Program-made: the position numbers and the translations under genes
Shown: in pieces, positions 9,805 through 18,216 of the stretch
Layout: each line of letters starts with the position of its first letter
How positions within the stretch are numbered: position 1 is the first letter of the stretch
The notes under the pieces: generated by a model
The model's input: the letters and a program-made list of their open reading frames with translations, nothing else
What the model was told of the DNA's origin: nothing
Database searches by the model: none
NCBI GenBank assembly: GCA_002104905.1
Contig: MCFE01000756.1
Location: 1 to 38,967 of the forward strand
Reading direction: 5' to 3'
Length of the DNA: 38,967 nucleotides
Origin: Basidiobolus meristosporus CBS 931.73
Taxonomy: Eukaryota > Basidiobolomycota > Basidiobolomycetes > Basidiobolales > Basidiobolaceae

Positions 9805-11070
9805 CTCCTTCTCATGGACTGGATAGTTTTGTTCTGCTGAGTTCAGTTTCTTGGATTCAAAGGCAACAGGGTAGTCCCTTCTCTTGTGTTCTTAGCTCAA
9901 CACTCCACCAATTGCATAATCTGAAGCATATGTGCACAGAGTAAACTCTTCTCTGAAGTCAGGTATTCTTAAGCTTGGCAGCTTAGCAAGTTCATTCTTG
10001 AGTGTCTGGAAGGCAGTTTCACAAGCTATGTCCCACTTGTAGGTATTGTCTTACTTGAGGATATCAGTTAAAGGTGCTGCAATACTTGCCAAGGACTTGA
10101 CAAATCCCCAATAATAGGAAACCATTCCAAGGAATGATCTGAGTTCTGATATGCTATGGGGCTGCTTCAGGTTCTTGATAACTTCAACCTTCTTAGAGTC
10201 TAAGGTCACTCCTGTGCTAGTCACCATGTGTCCCAGGTATTCAATGTGTTCCTCAAAGAATTCACACTTGGCTAGCTTGCCATGTAGCTTGTTCACTCTT
10301 AGTTTCTTCAAGACCTTTTCAATGTGCACCACGTGATCCTCTTCTGTCTTGCTGTATATCAATATGTCATTCTGGTAGATTATCACAAACTTGTCTAAGT
10401 ACTCCTGAAACACAGTCCGCATCAGCATCATGAATGTTGCAGGGGCATTAGTGAGGCCAAAACTCATGACTAAGTACTTGTAATGTCCATATCTGGTCAT
10501 GAATGCTGTCTTAGGGATATCTTCTGGCTTCACCCTAATCTGGTTGTATCCTGACATGAGGTCAATCTTGCTGAAAATAGTGGCTCCATTAAGTTGGTCC
10601 AAAAGCTCATTGATCCAAGGTATGGGGTACTTAATCTTGACGGTAATTGAGTTCAGGGCTTTGTAGTCAATGCACATCCTAAGTATTCCATCCTACTTTT
10701 TCACAAAAAGCACTGGTGCTCCCCAAGGTGACTTACTGGGTCTGATATATCCTTGCTCCAATAGCTGATCAACTTGTCTCTTCATTTCCTCCAATTCCAA
10801 TGGACTCATTCTGTAAGGTGTCTTGCTCACTGGAGGGCTATCTCCTGTGTCAATGGCATGATCCATGTCTCTGACTGGTGGTAGGCTTACAAGCTCATCT
10901 GGAAGCATGTCTGAATATTTCTTCAAGAGAGTCTGGACCTGCTGGGGTGCTGGGGTAGAGGAATCCTCCGGTAATACCGCCTTGAGGAACATCTGAGTAC
11001 CTTTTCTAAGTGCTCTACAGAACTGGGTCTTGCTATGTTCACTTGTCTCAGACATACTGGAATTGACCAA
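9805..11070 (-). pseudogene. Gypsy reverse transcriptase and RNase H N-terminus, with stops
   Basis: In one frame this reads LPPVRDMDHAIDTG, SPWGAPVLFVKK, stop (10693-10695), DGILRMCIDYKALN, FSKIDLMSGYNQIRV and MSFGLTNAPATFM. The polymerase box then reads YQND where gypsy enzymes have YxDD; the altered Asp codon is at about 10369-10371. Further stops follow at 10051-10053 and near 9893, before the RNase H part. The stops and the Asp-to-Asn change make the copy inactive. Neighbours are the protease upstream in another frame and RNase H/integrase downstream in the same frame. Confidence 0.88.
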
Positions 11071-11534
11071 GTTGAAATCCAGCCTGGCAGGTAATAGCTC
11101 ATAGGTCTTGTTGTCCTTTTGGATCTGAGTAGCATGGGTTCTCCAGTGATTGATGCATTACAACAAAATAGCCAGGTTTTTCCAAGTACAAGGTCAAACT
11201 TGCACTTCCCAAATATATAAGCCTGTAGGTCTTCTTCATAGTCATTGATCTTCATTCTTACTGGCTGGGTAATACAGTTGATTATGTGAAAGTTCCCATC
11301 AGCTGTGGAGACTGAAGTTGATTTGGTAGGTTCTGAGTTGACTCCAGCTTTCAAGGCAAATTGTTCTGACATGTATTCATGTGGTGCTCCTGAGTCAATC
11401 ATGATTTTGGCAGGTACTTCATTGATCACTCCATTTAAGTACAATAACTTCCCTGAGTTTGAGGTCATTTGGGACAAGTACTCTTCTGTTGTATGGAAGG
11501 TAAGTTCCAAGTCTTCTTCAAGCTTGTCCTCCAT
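10923..11534 (-). pseudogene. Gypsy aspartic protease region
   Basis: The frame contains KIMIDSGAPHEYMS with the retropepsin-type active site D-S-G at residues 47-49 of this frame, and FDLVLGKTW near the end of the protease fold. The last third (from about 11070) is out of frame, and the true continuation lies in the RT frame. It overlaps the Gag frame by 70 nt. Because the natural-looking sequence HEHSNMED lies upstream in this frame, the frame change looks like decay rather than programmed frameshifting. Confidence 0.8.
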
Positions 11535-12439
11535 ATTACTGTGTTCATGGGACTCAATATGGCTGAAGGTTCTTGTTGGCTGGTGTCCATTTCTTCTCTG
11601 GGGGCAGTACTTTGAGATGCGTCCTTACTGGTGGCAATTGAATCAAAGTCCTTTCTCCTGCATTCTTCTGAGGTGGGGTTCATCTGCATAGCATCTATTT
11701 CCATTGGCACTACTTCTGACTGTCTTCTTTCATAATGATTGTAGCCTTTCTGATTAGTCACTGTAGGCTTCCCAACTCCAAACATAGCTGAGTAATAGTC
11801 AATGGCAATCTTGATGGCTTCTTCAATAGTCTGAGGTCTTTGATAATTCACTTCCTTGCAAGTTCTTTCTTTCAACCTATCAATAAAGTTTTCAACTTGA
11901 TCCAGGGGGTCCATTCTTTCAATTTGTTCAAGTAGACATCTGTACTCATAGATGTATTCTTGAACCATTCCTTTCTGTCTGAGTGTCTTTAACTTCCTTC
12001 TTAGTAGTGTCTGCTGATGTGGAGGTTCAAAATCATGCTGAATTTCCAACACAAACTCATCCCAGGTAGAGATTGTAGAGCATCCCATCATAGTGGCTGA
12101 CCTGATCTTGTTGTGGTACCACTGTAAAGCTGCATCTGCCAGGTAAGAAGCTGCATAATGCAACTTGCTTTCTGGAGCAATTCCTTTAGCTTTAAAAGCT
12201 TCTTCAATCTGAAAGAGCCAAGTTCCCAGGTTTTCATTGACTCTGCCATGGTACCGGTTGACCTTCACACTAAGGTTGCTCTTAACAGGGCTTTGCTGGT
12301 TCTGAGCTATGGTAGTCATTCCTTGTTGCTGTTGGCTGAGGATCTGGAGTAACTGTTGCTGTTGGGCCAGGATTTGCTGCATGGCATTCTTCCATTCTTG
12401 ATTGTCCAACATCTTGAGGGTGGTTTCTTCTTTCTTCAC
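11465..12439 (-). CDS. Gypsy Gag-like protein (degraded 3' end)
   Basis: This 324-codon frame begins just inside the 5' LTR. Residues about 20-50 are glutamine-rich (LAQQQQLLQILSQQQQ). Residues about 60-210 form a retrotransposon capsid-like domain (YHGRVNENLGTWLFQIEEAF, later DEFVLEIQHDFEPP and LKTLRQKGMVQEYIYEY). A clean CCHC zinc knuckle is missing: only a lone Cys in SEECRRKDF remains where one would be expected. The last 30 or so residues look out of frame. Gag would form the particle that packages the element RNA. This copy is probably non-functional. Confidence 0.8.
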   Translation of the reverse strand: MKKEETTLKMLDNQEWKNAMQQILAQQQQLLQILSQQQQGMTTIAQNQQSPVKSNLSVKVNRYHGRVNENLGTWLFQIEEAFKAKGIAPESKLHYAASYLADAALQWYHNKIRSATMMGCSTISTWDEFVLEIQHDFEPPHQQTLLRRKLKTLRQKGMVQEYIYEYRCLLEQIERMDPLDQVENFIDRLKERTCKEVNYQRPQTIEEAIKIAIDYYSAMFGVGKPTVTNQKGYNHYERRQSEVVPMEIDAMQMNPTSEECRRKDFDSIATSKDASQSTAPREEMDTSQQEPSAILSPMNTVIWRTSLKKTWNLPSIQQKSTCPK

Positions 12440-12470
12440 AAGGGAGGTTTCTGGTTATTGCTGCTACCAA

Positions 12471-12873
12471 TGTTACAAGTCTTGGTATAAGAGTTGTAGA
12501 GGAATAGGGAGTTTAGCTAGTATTGCATTCACTAAAACTTGATCTGATTCTTATTGAGGTTCCAGCAGCTCCTTATATGCATTTTGCCAGATCTATTGCT
12601 GACTAATTGTATTTCCTAATGTAGGTTGCGGCTGATGACTCATCTGATTGCATCATCATCTCCCAATAAGATCCTACTTAATATATCTATTCCTGTCTGA
12701 TAAGGATCTGGTGATTCATTTGCTGACTAATGCTACTGATTTCATAGATAATACTGATATACTGATAACCTAAATATATACTGATTGATTTGACTAGAAA
12801 CTGATCTAACTTAATCATTCAAGCAGCAGATCATAACAATTTAACTTAAATATTCATGTGGCAGATCATAACA
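12471..12873 (-). repeat. 5' LTR of the gypsy element with duplicated terminus
   Basis: 12471-12838 is a 368-bp LTR ending CATAACA. It is followed by a second copy of the last 35 or so bases (ATTCATGTGGCAGATCATAA, then CA), ending at 12873. The target duplication CTTC begins only after the second terminus, so the extra piece was part of the element when it inserted, or it arose by a later local duplication. Confidence 0.85.
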
Positions 12874-12972
12874 CTTCAATGTAGCATCTCCAGGTCTTCA
12901 TGCAGTGCATTATGGCAAGCATCTCCTTCTCATGCACTGTATAGTACTGTCCTTCTGTGTTTAGTTTCTTGT
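12874..12972 (-). pseudogene. Older gypsy RNase H fragment, proximal half
   Basis: This is similar to 9757-9855 (AGCATCTCC...GTCTTC, then AAGCATCTCCTTCTCATG). With 7815-7905 it forms the RNase H target into which the gypsy element inserted. It joins directly to a Gag-like frame at about 12970. Confidence 0.7.
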
Positions 12973-13505
12973 TCACCTCAAACCAGTCATTATCCTACAT
13001 TGTGAGACAGAGAAGCTGGAGTCTAGTCCAACTGGTGACAGGGTCTAGCTGGTGCACAGCAAAGTGATGACTAAACTTGTAAAGAAAATCAGTAGAGTTT
13101 CTTATTTCTTTGGCTCCCTTAGCATAAAGAGGCAAAGATCTTGGGACAACAACCAGGGCAGGTCAAGAGATGTACACCTGGAGGATCCACAGGCATGCCT
13201 TCTGGAGGCTGATGCTCAGTAAGGCTTTGTAAATTTTTGATGCCATCAATTACTATGGCAATATTCTCCTGAGCTTCTTGGAGTATTCAAATTACATCAT
13301 GATGAACAGATATAGCTTCAAGGAGTTCATCTCTACCATTATTGTCAGATCTTCTCTTAGCAAGCTATGGATGCTCAAACATCAAGGTGTCTCTTTCAAG
13401 CATGATGTTTTCAGGCTGTTCAGTCATTCTTCCTGATTTCTTTGTGCTACCTCCAACATGGAATGATTTAGATTACTTGCTGCAGAGGACATCTGGTTTT
13501 CTTTT
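12973..13505 (-). pseudogene. Gag-like fragment of the older gypsy relic
   Basis: Minus-strand reading starts MSKENQMSSAASNLNHS and continues after a frame change as AKRRSDNNGRDELLEAISVH, then LQEAQENIAIVIDGIKNLQS. After another frame change it becomes PALVVVPRSLPLYAKGAKEI and FLYKFSHHFAVHQLD. The composition and the last block resemble a retrotransposon Gag N-terminus and capsid. It is directly fused to an RNase H fragment with protease and RT missing, so the relic is an internal-deletion product. Family identity is inferred. Confidence 0.5.
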
Positions 13506-13627
13506 GACATATAAGAGGAAGTGTTTACCAAGTACTGTAGAATATCTACTCCAATATATTCAAGGAGATTCCTTGTTAAGCTTTTCTGCAGGTACAAGAA
13601 CTATTGACATGTAAGTTTTAACCCCGC

Positions 13628-14698
13628 TGTAGTGGGGTGACAGTGACACCCACTGACAGATGTGCTCATTCCCTTATTTTCTACTTCCCTATACCTCTAC
13701 TACACTTATTTTAGTTTTATCCCATTTGTCTTACCCAATCAGTACTATCCCATAAGCCAGTTGACTATCACACCTGCTTACCTTATTGCATAAGTTACCC
13801 CTCACTGTATGTAAGATTACTAGCTATAAGTACTTCTATATTAGGCAAGTACCCCCGCCAGTACCCGTGACACATGATCAGCCCGTGTCACCATCCCTAC
13901 CATCTCCATACTGTATATGGTATCCCCATGTTACACAGGTTTCAGAATACTGATTCCTGATTGGTTCAATGTGCTGTGCCTCTTAGAACCTTCCAGCACC
14001 TACTTAGAACATTCTTAGGTCATTCTGATGTCATTAAGATTTCTATTGATCTCCGGAACCTTCTGGAACACTATGATTAGTAATCACTTAGCCAGTGAGA
14101 AAAATATATAAGGGAGGCTATCCCTCAACAATAAATCATCATCCCTTTTATCAATATACCAACTTGTTGATTAGAGTGATCACTGCTACCTGCTGCTACC
14201 TGAACTTCCAACCACAGGCCACAGGACACTCCCAGGAAACCGCGCTGACAGCCAACTGACCTTGGAGGCACTACTTGTGAGGAATACTCAGAGTAGGTAT
14301 CTTTTATTATATTTGATTCTTTCCCAAGTTTGTTCTTGTGCAGGCAAAGATACTTTTCTGTCTTTGTAACTATTGACCACAGCTGCATTCTTATCAAGTC
14401 CCTGCTGGTGGAGTTTACAGTTGTTTTGACTTTGGAAGCTTTAGTACATTGTCATCTCAAAGGACGCTGAACCTAGCACATACTTATGTTAAGACTCCAA
14501 CTAAGTTGGGGATTGTAGCTCAATAGTTTTCCCTTGACAAGCTTGTGGCTTTATTCCCCTTCACATTAGATTAGAGACAGAACCCAAGTATTCCTAGCAA
14601 GCTTTTGCCAGAGGTTATTGCACCCAGTGAACACCCAACACAAAAAACACTTGAGAAGTGTTGGACGTATCTCTCCCTTGGACTTATACACCACCACA
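13628..14698 (+). mobile_element. Solo LTR related to the Gag-protease element, TSD CCGC
   Basis: It begins TGTAGTGGGG and ends ACCACCACA. It is flanked by CCGC on both sides (13624-13627 and 14699-14702). Large parts align with the 804-bp LTR at 18217-19020: the AGTACCC block at 13844-13876, GGTTTCAGA-TACTGATTCCTG, CAATAAATCATC, GAGGTTAT-GCACCC and the terminal CACCACCACA. It is longer (1,071 bp) because of a different middle part. TATATAAGG at about 14106-14114 is followed by AATAAA at about 14131. No internal region remains, so this is a recombinational solo LTR. Confidence 0.85.
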
Positions 14699-14879
14699 CC
14701 GCTATGCATTGTAACAAGATTCCCAAAAGCCTTGATTCTCAGCTGACAGCAATGGAGGACCACCTTGCAGAGAGCATGAGCTACTTGGAACAAGCTTCTA
14801 TCCTACCACTGGCATCATGGTTGAGATTATGATGCCCAAAAGTACCAATGAGTGGCGGATCAATTAGGTGCTATCAATA
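14699..14879. other. Short unassigned stretch
   Basis: The stretch lies between the solo LTR and the older copia relic. A short open frame (SLDSQLTAMEDHLAESMSYL) might be the tail of an older coding repeat; nothing else is recognised. Confidence 0.25.
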
Positions 14880-15157
14880 GGCTAGTACTCTGTGGCACTA
14901 TGCAACAAAACATATTTGCTAAGCTCTCCAAGATTAAATATTATTAACTCCTTGAATAGGCTGGCCTTAGTTACTTCAATGTTTCTTGGTTATTGGTGGC
15001 TATAATAGAATAATCCTCATGTAGTGCTTATAGAACTGGATTTGCTCTATCTGGCTAATAGTAAATACTATAGTCAGCAGTAATACTTTTGAAACTGAAA
15101 GATTCCAAATATGAGTGTATCTTCCCATTTCAAGCTCTTGAGGATTGTTTCAGACCA
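14880..15157 (-). pseudogene. Older copia reverse transcriptase, downstream half
   Basis: Read on the minus strand from the duplication: KKSLYGLKQSSRA-stop-NGKIHSYLESFSF, then ITADYSIYY and ALHEDYSIIATNNQETLK. This is the copia RT stretch from the LYGLKQ block to just past the polymerase box, where YVDD is degraded to HEDY. The upstream half is at 17594-17985; the two were separated by the copia insertion at 15163-17588. Confidence 0.8.
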
Positions 15158-15162
15158 TATAG
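15158..15162. other. Target-site duplication TATAG, left copy
   Basis: TATAG lies immediately before the copia 5' LTR and is repeated at 17589-17593 directly after the 3' LTR. Five bases is the usual copia duplication length. Confidence 0.85.
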
Positions 15163-15455
15163 TTTTGAGATAGTAGACTATTTTGTATCAATCAGCAGCA
15201 AGAATTTACTTGATACTTCTAGACTAGTTGTGTTCACTGTATGACCAATTTGCAGCCCCTACTTTGCCAATTTCTTCACATATATGATCCTACAATTATT
15301 CCCCTATAGTGAAGATCTAATTGACACTTTTACCAAAAGTTATGTATCAACACGGAAGCTGTTACAGAATGCTCCTGAATGTTAAGAAACCCTGCTTACT
15401 TGGTGTTGCAGCTGCATTATTTCCACAAAGGTATAAATACTGATCCTCTTTATGA
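15163..15455 (+). repeat. Copia 5' LTR remnant
   Basis: This is similar to 17219-17525 (for example CTATTT-GTATCA-TCAGCA and ACTCCTGAATGTTAAG-like words). The expected first bases TG are mutated to TT. The LTR is cut short at about 15455 where RT coding sequence begins. Confidence 0.8.
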
Positions 15456-16338
15456 GTTGATAAGTACAAAGCTAGATTGGTAACTAAGGGCTATTCTCAG
15501 ATCCAGGGACTAGACTTTAAGGAAACACGTGCTCTGGTTGCCAAGCTTACCTCCATTAGGACAGTTCTAGCCCTGGTAGCTCTACATAGTCTAGGTCTAT
15601 ACCAAATGGACATCAAAACAGCCTTTCTAAATGGGGATTTGCAAGAAACTCTGTATATGGAGCAACCAGAAGGCTTTACCAATCCAAAAGGCCTCATAAG
15701 GTTTGCAGACTTTGAAAATTGTTGTATGGGCTTAAACAAGAACCCAGAGCATGTAAAACAAGATTGACACATATCTAGAGGAGATTGGATGAATTTGTAA
15801 CATTGCAGATCACAGTATATATGTGAAACAGCTCAAAAAGGGTGTGATCATCCTAGTTCTCTATGTGAACAACCTACTAATAGCTACAAGTGACCAGGAG
15901 GCACTTGAACAGACAAAATCAGAAATCTTTAGCAAGTTTGAGAAGAAAGATCTTGGAAAATTGAGCTATTTTCTTGAAATTGAAGTGAATTTGGACATAC
16001 CTAAACAGAAATTGTGTTGAATCAGTCTAAGTACTTCAGGGACACTCTTAGATGCTTCAAAATGGAAAATTGCAAGCCTGCAGCTATCTCTATGGACAAT
16101 AATCTTAAATTGAACAAATCTCAGCCAGTTTTTGGTAAAAACAGCTCAAATATGAACCACAACTTTCCCTATCAATCAGTGGTTGGTAGCCTGAGGCATT
16201 TGATGGTTTTTACATGTTGTGTTATTGCTGCGGAAGTTGGAATAGTCAGTCAATTCATACAGAATTATGGATCAGATCAAATAACAGCAGTTAAGTGGAC
16301 TTTCAAATATCTACAAGGTACTATAAATATGGTACTGG
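15456..16338 (+). pseudogene. Copia reverse transcriptase with mutated active site
   Basis: Pieces in alternating frames read KARLVTKGYSQIQGLDFKET, LYQMDIKTAFLNGDLQETLY, YMEQPEGF, then LVLYVNNLLIATSDQEALEQ, DLGKLSYFLEIEV, SKYFRDTLRCFKM and YQSVVGSLRHLM. The order and motifs are those of copia RT through the start of RNase H. The polymerase box YVDD reads YVNN (codons 15868-15873), so both catalytic aspartates are lost. Frame changes lie near 15730-15820 and near 16014. The frame runs into the inserted solo LTR at 16339. Confidence 0.88.
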
Positions 16339-16707
16339 TGTTACAAGTCTTGGTATAATAGTTGTTGAGGAATAGGGAGTTTAGCTAGTATTGTATTCAC
16401 TAAAACTTGAACTCATCTTTATTAAGATTCCAGCACCTCCTTATATACATTTTGCCAGATCAATTGCTGACTAATTGTATTTCCTAAAGTAGGCTGTGGC
16501 TGATGACTCATTTGACTGCATCATCATCACCCAATAAGATCCTACTTAATAAATCTTTTTCTGTTTGATAAGGATCTGATGATTCATTTGCTGACTAATG
16601 CTACTGATTTGATAGATAATACTGATATACTAATAATCTAAAGATATAACTAATTGATTTGACTAAAAACTGATTTAACTTAAACATTCAAGCGGCAGAT
16701 CATAACA
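16339..16707 (-). mobile_element. Solo gypsy LTR, TSD CTGG, inside the copia RNase H
   Basis: This is 369 bp with TGTTACAAG...CATAACA ends. It is similar along its whole length to the LTRs of the gypsy element at 7906-12873. It is flanked by CTGG at 16335-16338 and 16708-16711. Removing it and one CTGG restores an uninterrupted copia frame across the site, which confirms the boundaries. TATATAAGG and AATAAAG are on the minus strand as in the parent LTR. Confidence 0.9.
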
Positions 16708-17218
16708 CTGGAATACTCTGGAGCAACTAATAGGCAAAAACTTGATAGTTATAGTGATTGAGATTGGGGTAGAGATCTGATTGACAGATGCTCTACCACT
16801 GGGTATGTGTTTCTTTATGCTGGTGCAGCTGTTACTTGGAATTGCAAGAAACAACCAACTGTGGCCCTACCTACAACTGAAGTTGAATATATGGCTGCTT
16901 GCCAAGCAACTAAGGAGGCTATATGGCTGCAGAAATATTCAAAGACTTAGGCTTTAATTCAGATGAACCAGCTTGCATTCACAAAGATAATCAAAGTTGT
17001 ATTTCATTAGCTGGAAATCCTACTAATCATGCCAGAACTTTGCACATAGATGTACATCACCACTTTGTGTGGGAAGCTGTAGAAAATAACTTAGGACAGT
17101 TAGTTTACTGTCTAACTCACAAGATGGTGGCAGATATATTGACAAACCACTAGCTAGACCACAATTTGATAATCTCAGAGAGGAATAAGGATTAAGAAAT
17201 TATTCAGTTGAGGGGGAG
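16708..17218 (+). pseudogene. Copia RNase H, 3' part
   Basis: It reads EYSGATNRQKLDSYSD, STTGYVFLYAGAAVTWNCKK, TEVEYMAACQATKEAIWLQK, then in a shifted frame LGFNSDEPACIHKDNQSCIS, HIDVHHHFVWEAV and KMVADILTNH. These are the usual copia RNase H blocks (SDADWG appears as SD-stop-DWG; AEYMA; DNQ; HIDV-HH; DxLTK). It ends in the polypurine tract just before the 3' LTR. Confidence 0.85.
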
Positions 17219-17588
17219 TGTTGAAATATTGGACTATTTGGTATCATTCAGCAGCTAAAAATTTACTCAACAAATCTAGACTAGTCTTGGTCACTGTAGG
17301 ACAAACTTGCAGCCCCAACTTTGCAAGCTTCTTGACAGCTATGATCCTATAATATTTCCCCAATGGTGAAGATCAAATTGACACTTTTTACCAAATATCA
17401 TATACTAACCTGGAAACTGTTACACAATACTCCTGAATGTTAAGGAACCCTCCTTACTTAGTGTTAAAGCTGTATTACTTCTACAATGGTATTTAAAATG
17501 ATCCTCTCTATGAATAAACAATAGTTCAAATATTGTCAATTTATCTTGATAAGTTCCTTATATCCATATCACTTCTTATATTGCAACA
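17219..17588 (+). repeat. Copia 3' LTR
   Basis: It starts TGTTGAAATATTGG after GAGGGGGAG and ends TTGCAACA, followed by TATAG. TATTTAAAA near 17493 is followed about 20 bp later by AATAAA. It is 370 bp long. Confidence 0.85.
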
Positions 17589-17593
17589 TATAG

Positions 17594-17985
17594 GGACTTT
17601 TTAAGCTTGCAGATCAAATGGAGGTAGTCTTGGTCAATAAGCACATCAGCAATGGCATTTTAACTTCCATTTGGGATATAAGAAACTTGTATATAACCAC
17701 AATTGCCAACATTAGTCTTATGAAATTAAACTTGACTACCAGTGCAATAGCTTCAGGATAGGCCAGTCCTTTTATTTGATGGTATCCTGTGGCTACAAGT
17801 CTTGCTATGTTTCTTTCTACTGTACCATCAGCTGTGTACTTTGCCTTGAAGACTCATCTGCATCCAGTTGAAATTTGGTTGATTTACCAATCAACCGGGT
17901 CTCTAGCTTGATTTGCTCTCAGGGCCTGACACTTCTCAGTCATTGAAGAACTCCAGTACTTTGTCTGAGCCACAGTCTGCCATAC
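17594..17985 (-). pseudogene. Older copia reverse transcriptase, upstream half
   Basis: The minus strand reads ACQTVAQTKYWSSSMTEKCQ, AL-ANQ, VFKAKYTADGTVERNIARLV, ATGYHQIKGLAYPEAIALVV, then FLISQMEVKMPL and CKLKKS. These correspond to the copia RT N-terminus (KWVFKxKYxxDGxVERxKARLVAKGYxQ, then QMDVKTAFL). It continues at 15157 on the far side of the inserted element. Confidence 0.82.
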
Positions 17986-17997
17986 TGTTGTGTTAAT

Positions 17998-18216
17998 CCC
18001 TATGAAAATTATTGAGATGATCCCGTCAAAAGGCCGTCACAAAGTTAATGTCCCATGACTGAGAGGTACAGATCTTGTCAGGACACCGTCCAGAGACCGT
18101 TGAAAAATAATTGCACCCCAGATTTCACAAAAAACTTCGTCAAAATTTTTCATCACAACAATGTATAAGTGGCTTTTGATAGGTTCCCTGCCAATTTGCT
18201 CACTTTCTGATCCCGG
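17998..18216 (-). mobile_element. Unknown element copy 2, 3' terminal part
   Basis: It is the inverted homologue of 1519-1738. It starts with CCCTATG at 17998-18004 and contains CCGTC words at about 18023, 18033 and 18087. It is cut at CCGG by the Gag-protease element and resumes at 21834. Confidence 0.8.
18213..18216. other. Target-site duplication CCGG, left copy
   Basis: CCGG precedes the 5' LTR and is repeated at 21834-21837. The homologous uninterrupted site in copy 1 (near 1518-1524, GTGTCCGGGCTC) has CCGG once. Confidence 0.85.

Larger units (their letters stand above)
7906..12873 (-). mobile_element. Ty3/gypsy-type LTR retrotransposon, complete length but decayed
   Basis: The element has similar LTRs at 7906-8273 and 12471-12838 (plus a 35-bp extra terminus to 12873), both with TGTTA...TAACA ends, and a 4-bp target duplication CTTC at 7902-7905 and 12874-12877. 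Order on the minus strand is Gag, aspartic protease, reverse transcriptase, RNase H, integrase, which is the gypsy order. By eye the two LTRs differ at roughly 7 percent of positions, so insertion is not recent. A possible primer-binding site lies just inside the right LTR (minus strand TTGGTAGCAGC...), whose TGGTAGC would pair with an initiator-Met-like tRNA 3' end; this is tentative. It is inserted in the RNase H of an older relative. Confidence 0.9.
15163..17588 (+). mobile_element. Ty1/copia LTR retrotransposon, internally deleted, carrying a solo LTR
   Basis: The 5' LTR remnant (15163-about 15455) and the 3' LTR (17219-17588) are homologous. The internal part jumps from the 5' LTR straight into reverse transcriptase (KYKARLVTKGYSQIQG), so Gag, protease, integrase and the N-terminus of RT are deleted. 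TSDs are TATAG on both sides. A gypsy solo LTR (16339-16707) interrupts the RNase H region. The purine run TTGAGGGGGAG directly before the 3' LTR is a polypurine tract. Confidence 0.88.

Noticed and set aside
11465-11560. Programmed frameshift between Gag and protease of the gypsy element
   Set aside because: No slippery heptamer stands out. Natural-looking protease-frame sequence extends upstream into the Gag frame, and the element has other frame errors, so decay explains it.
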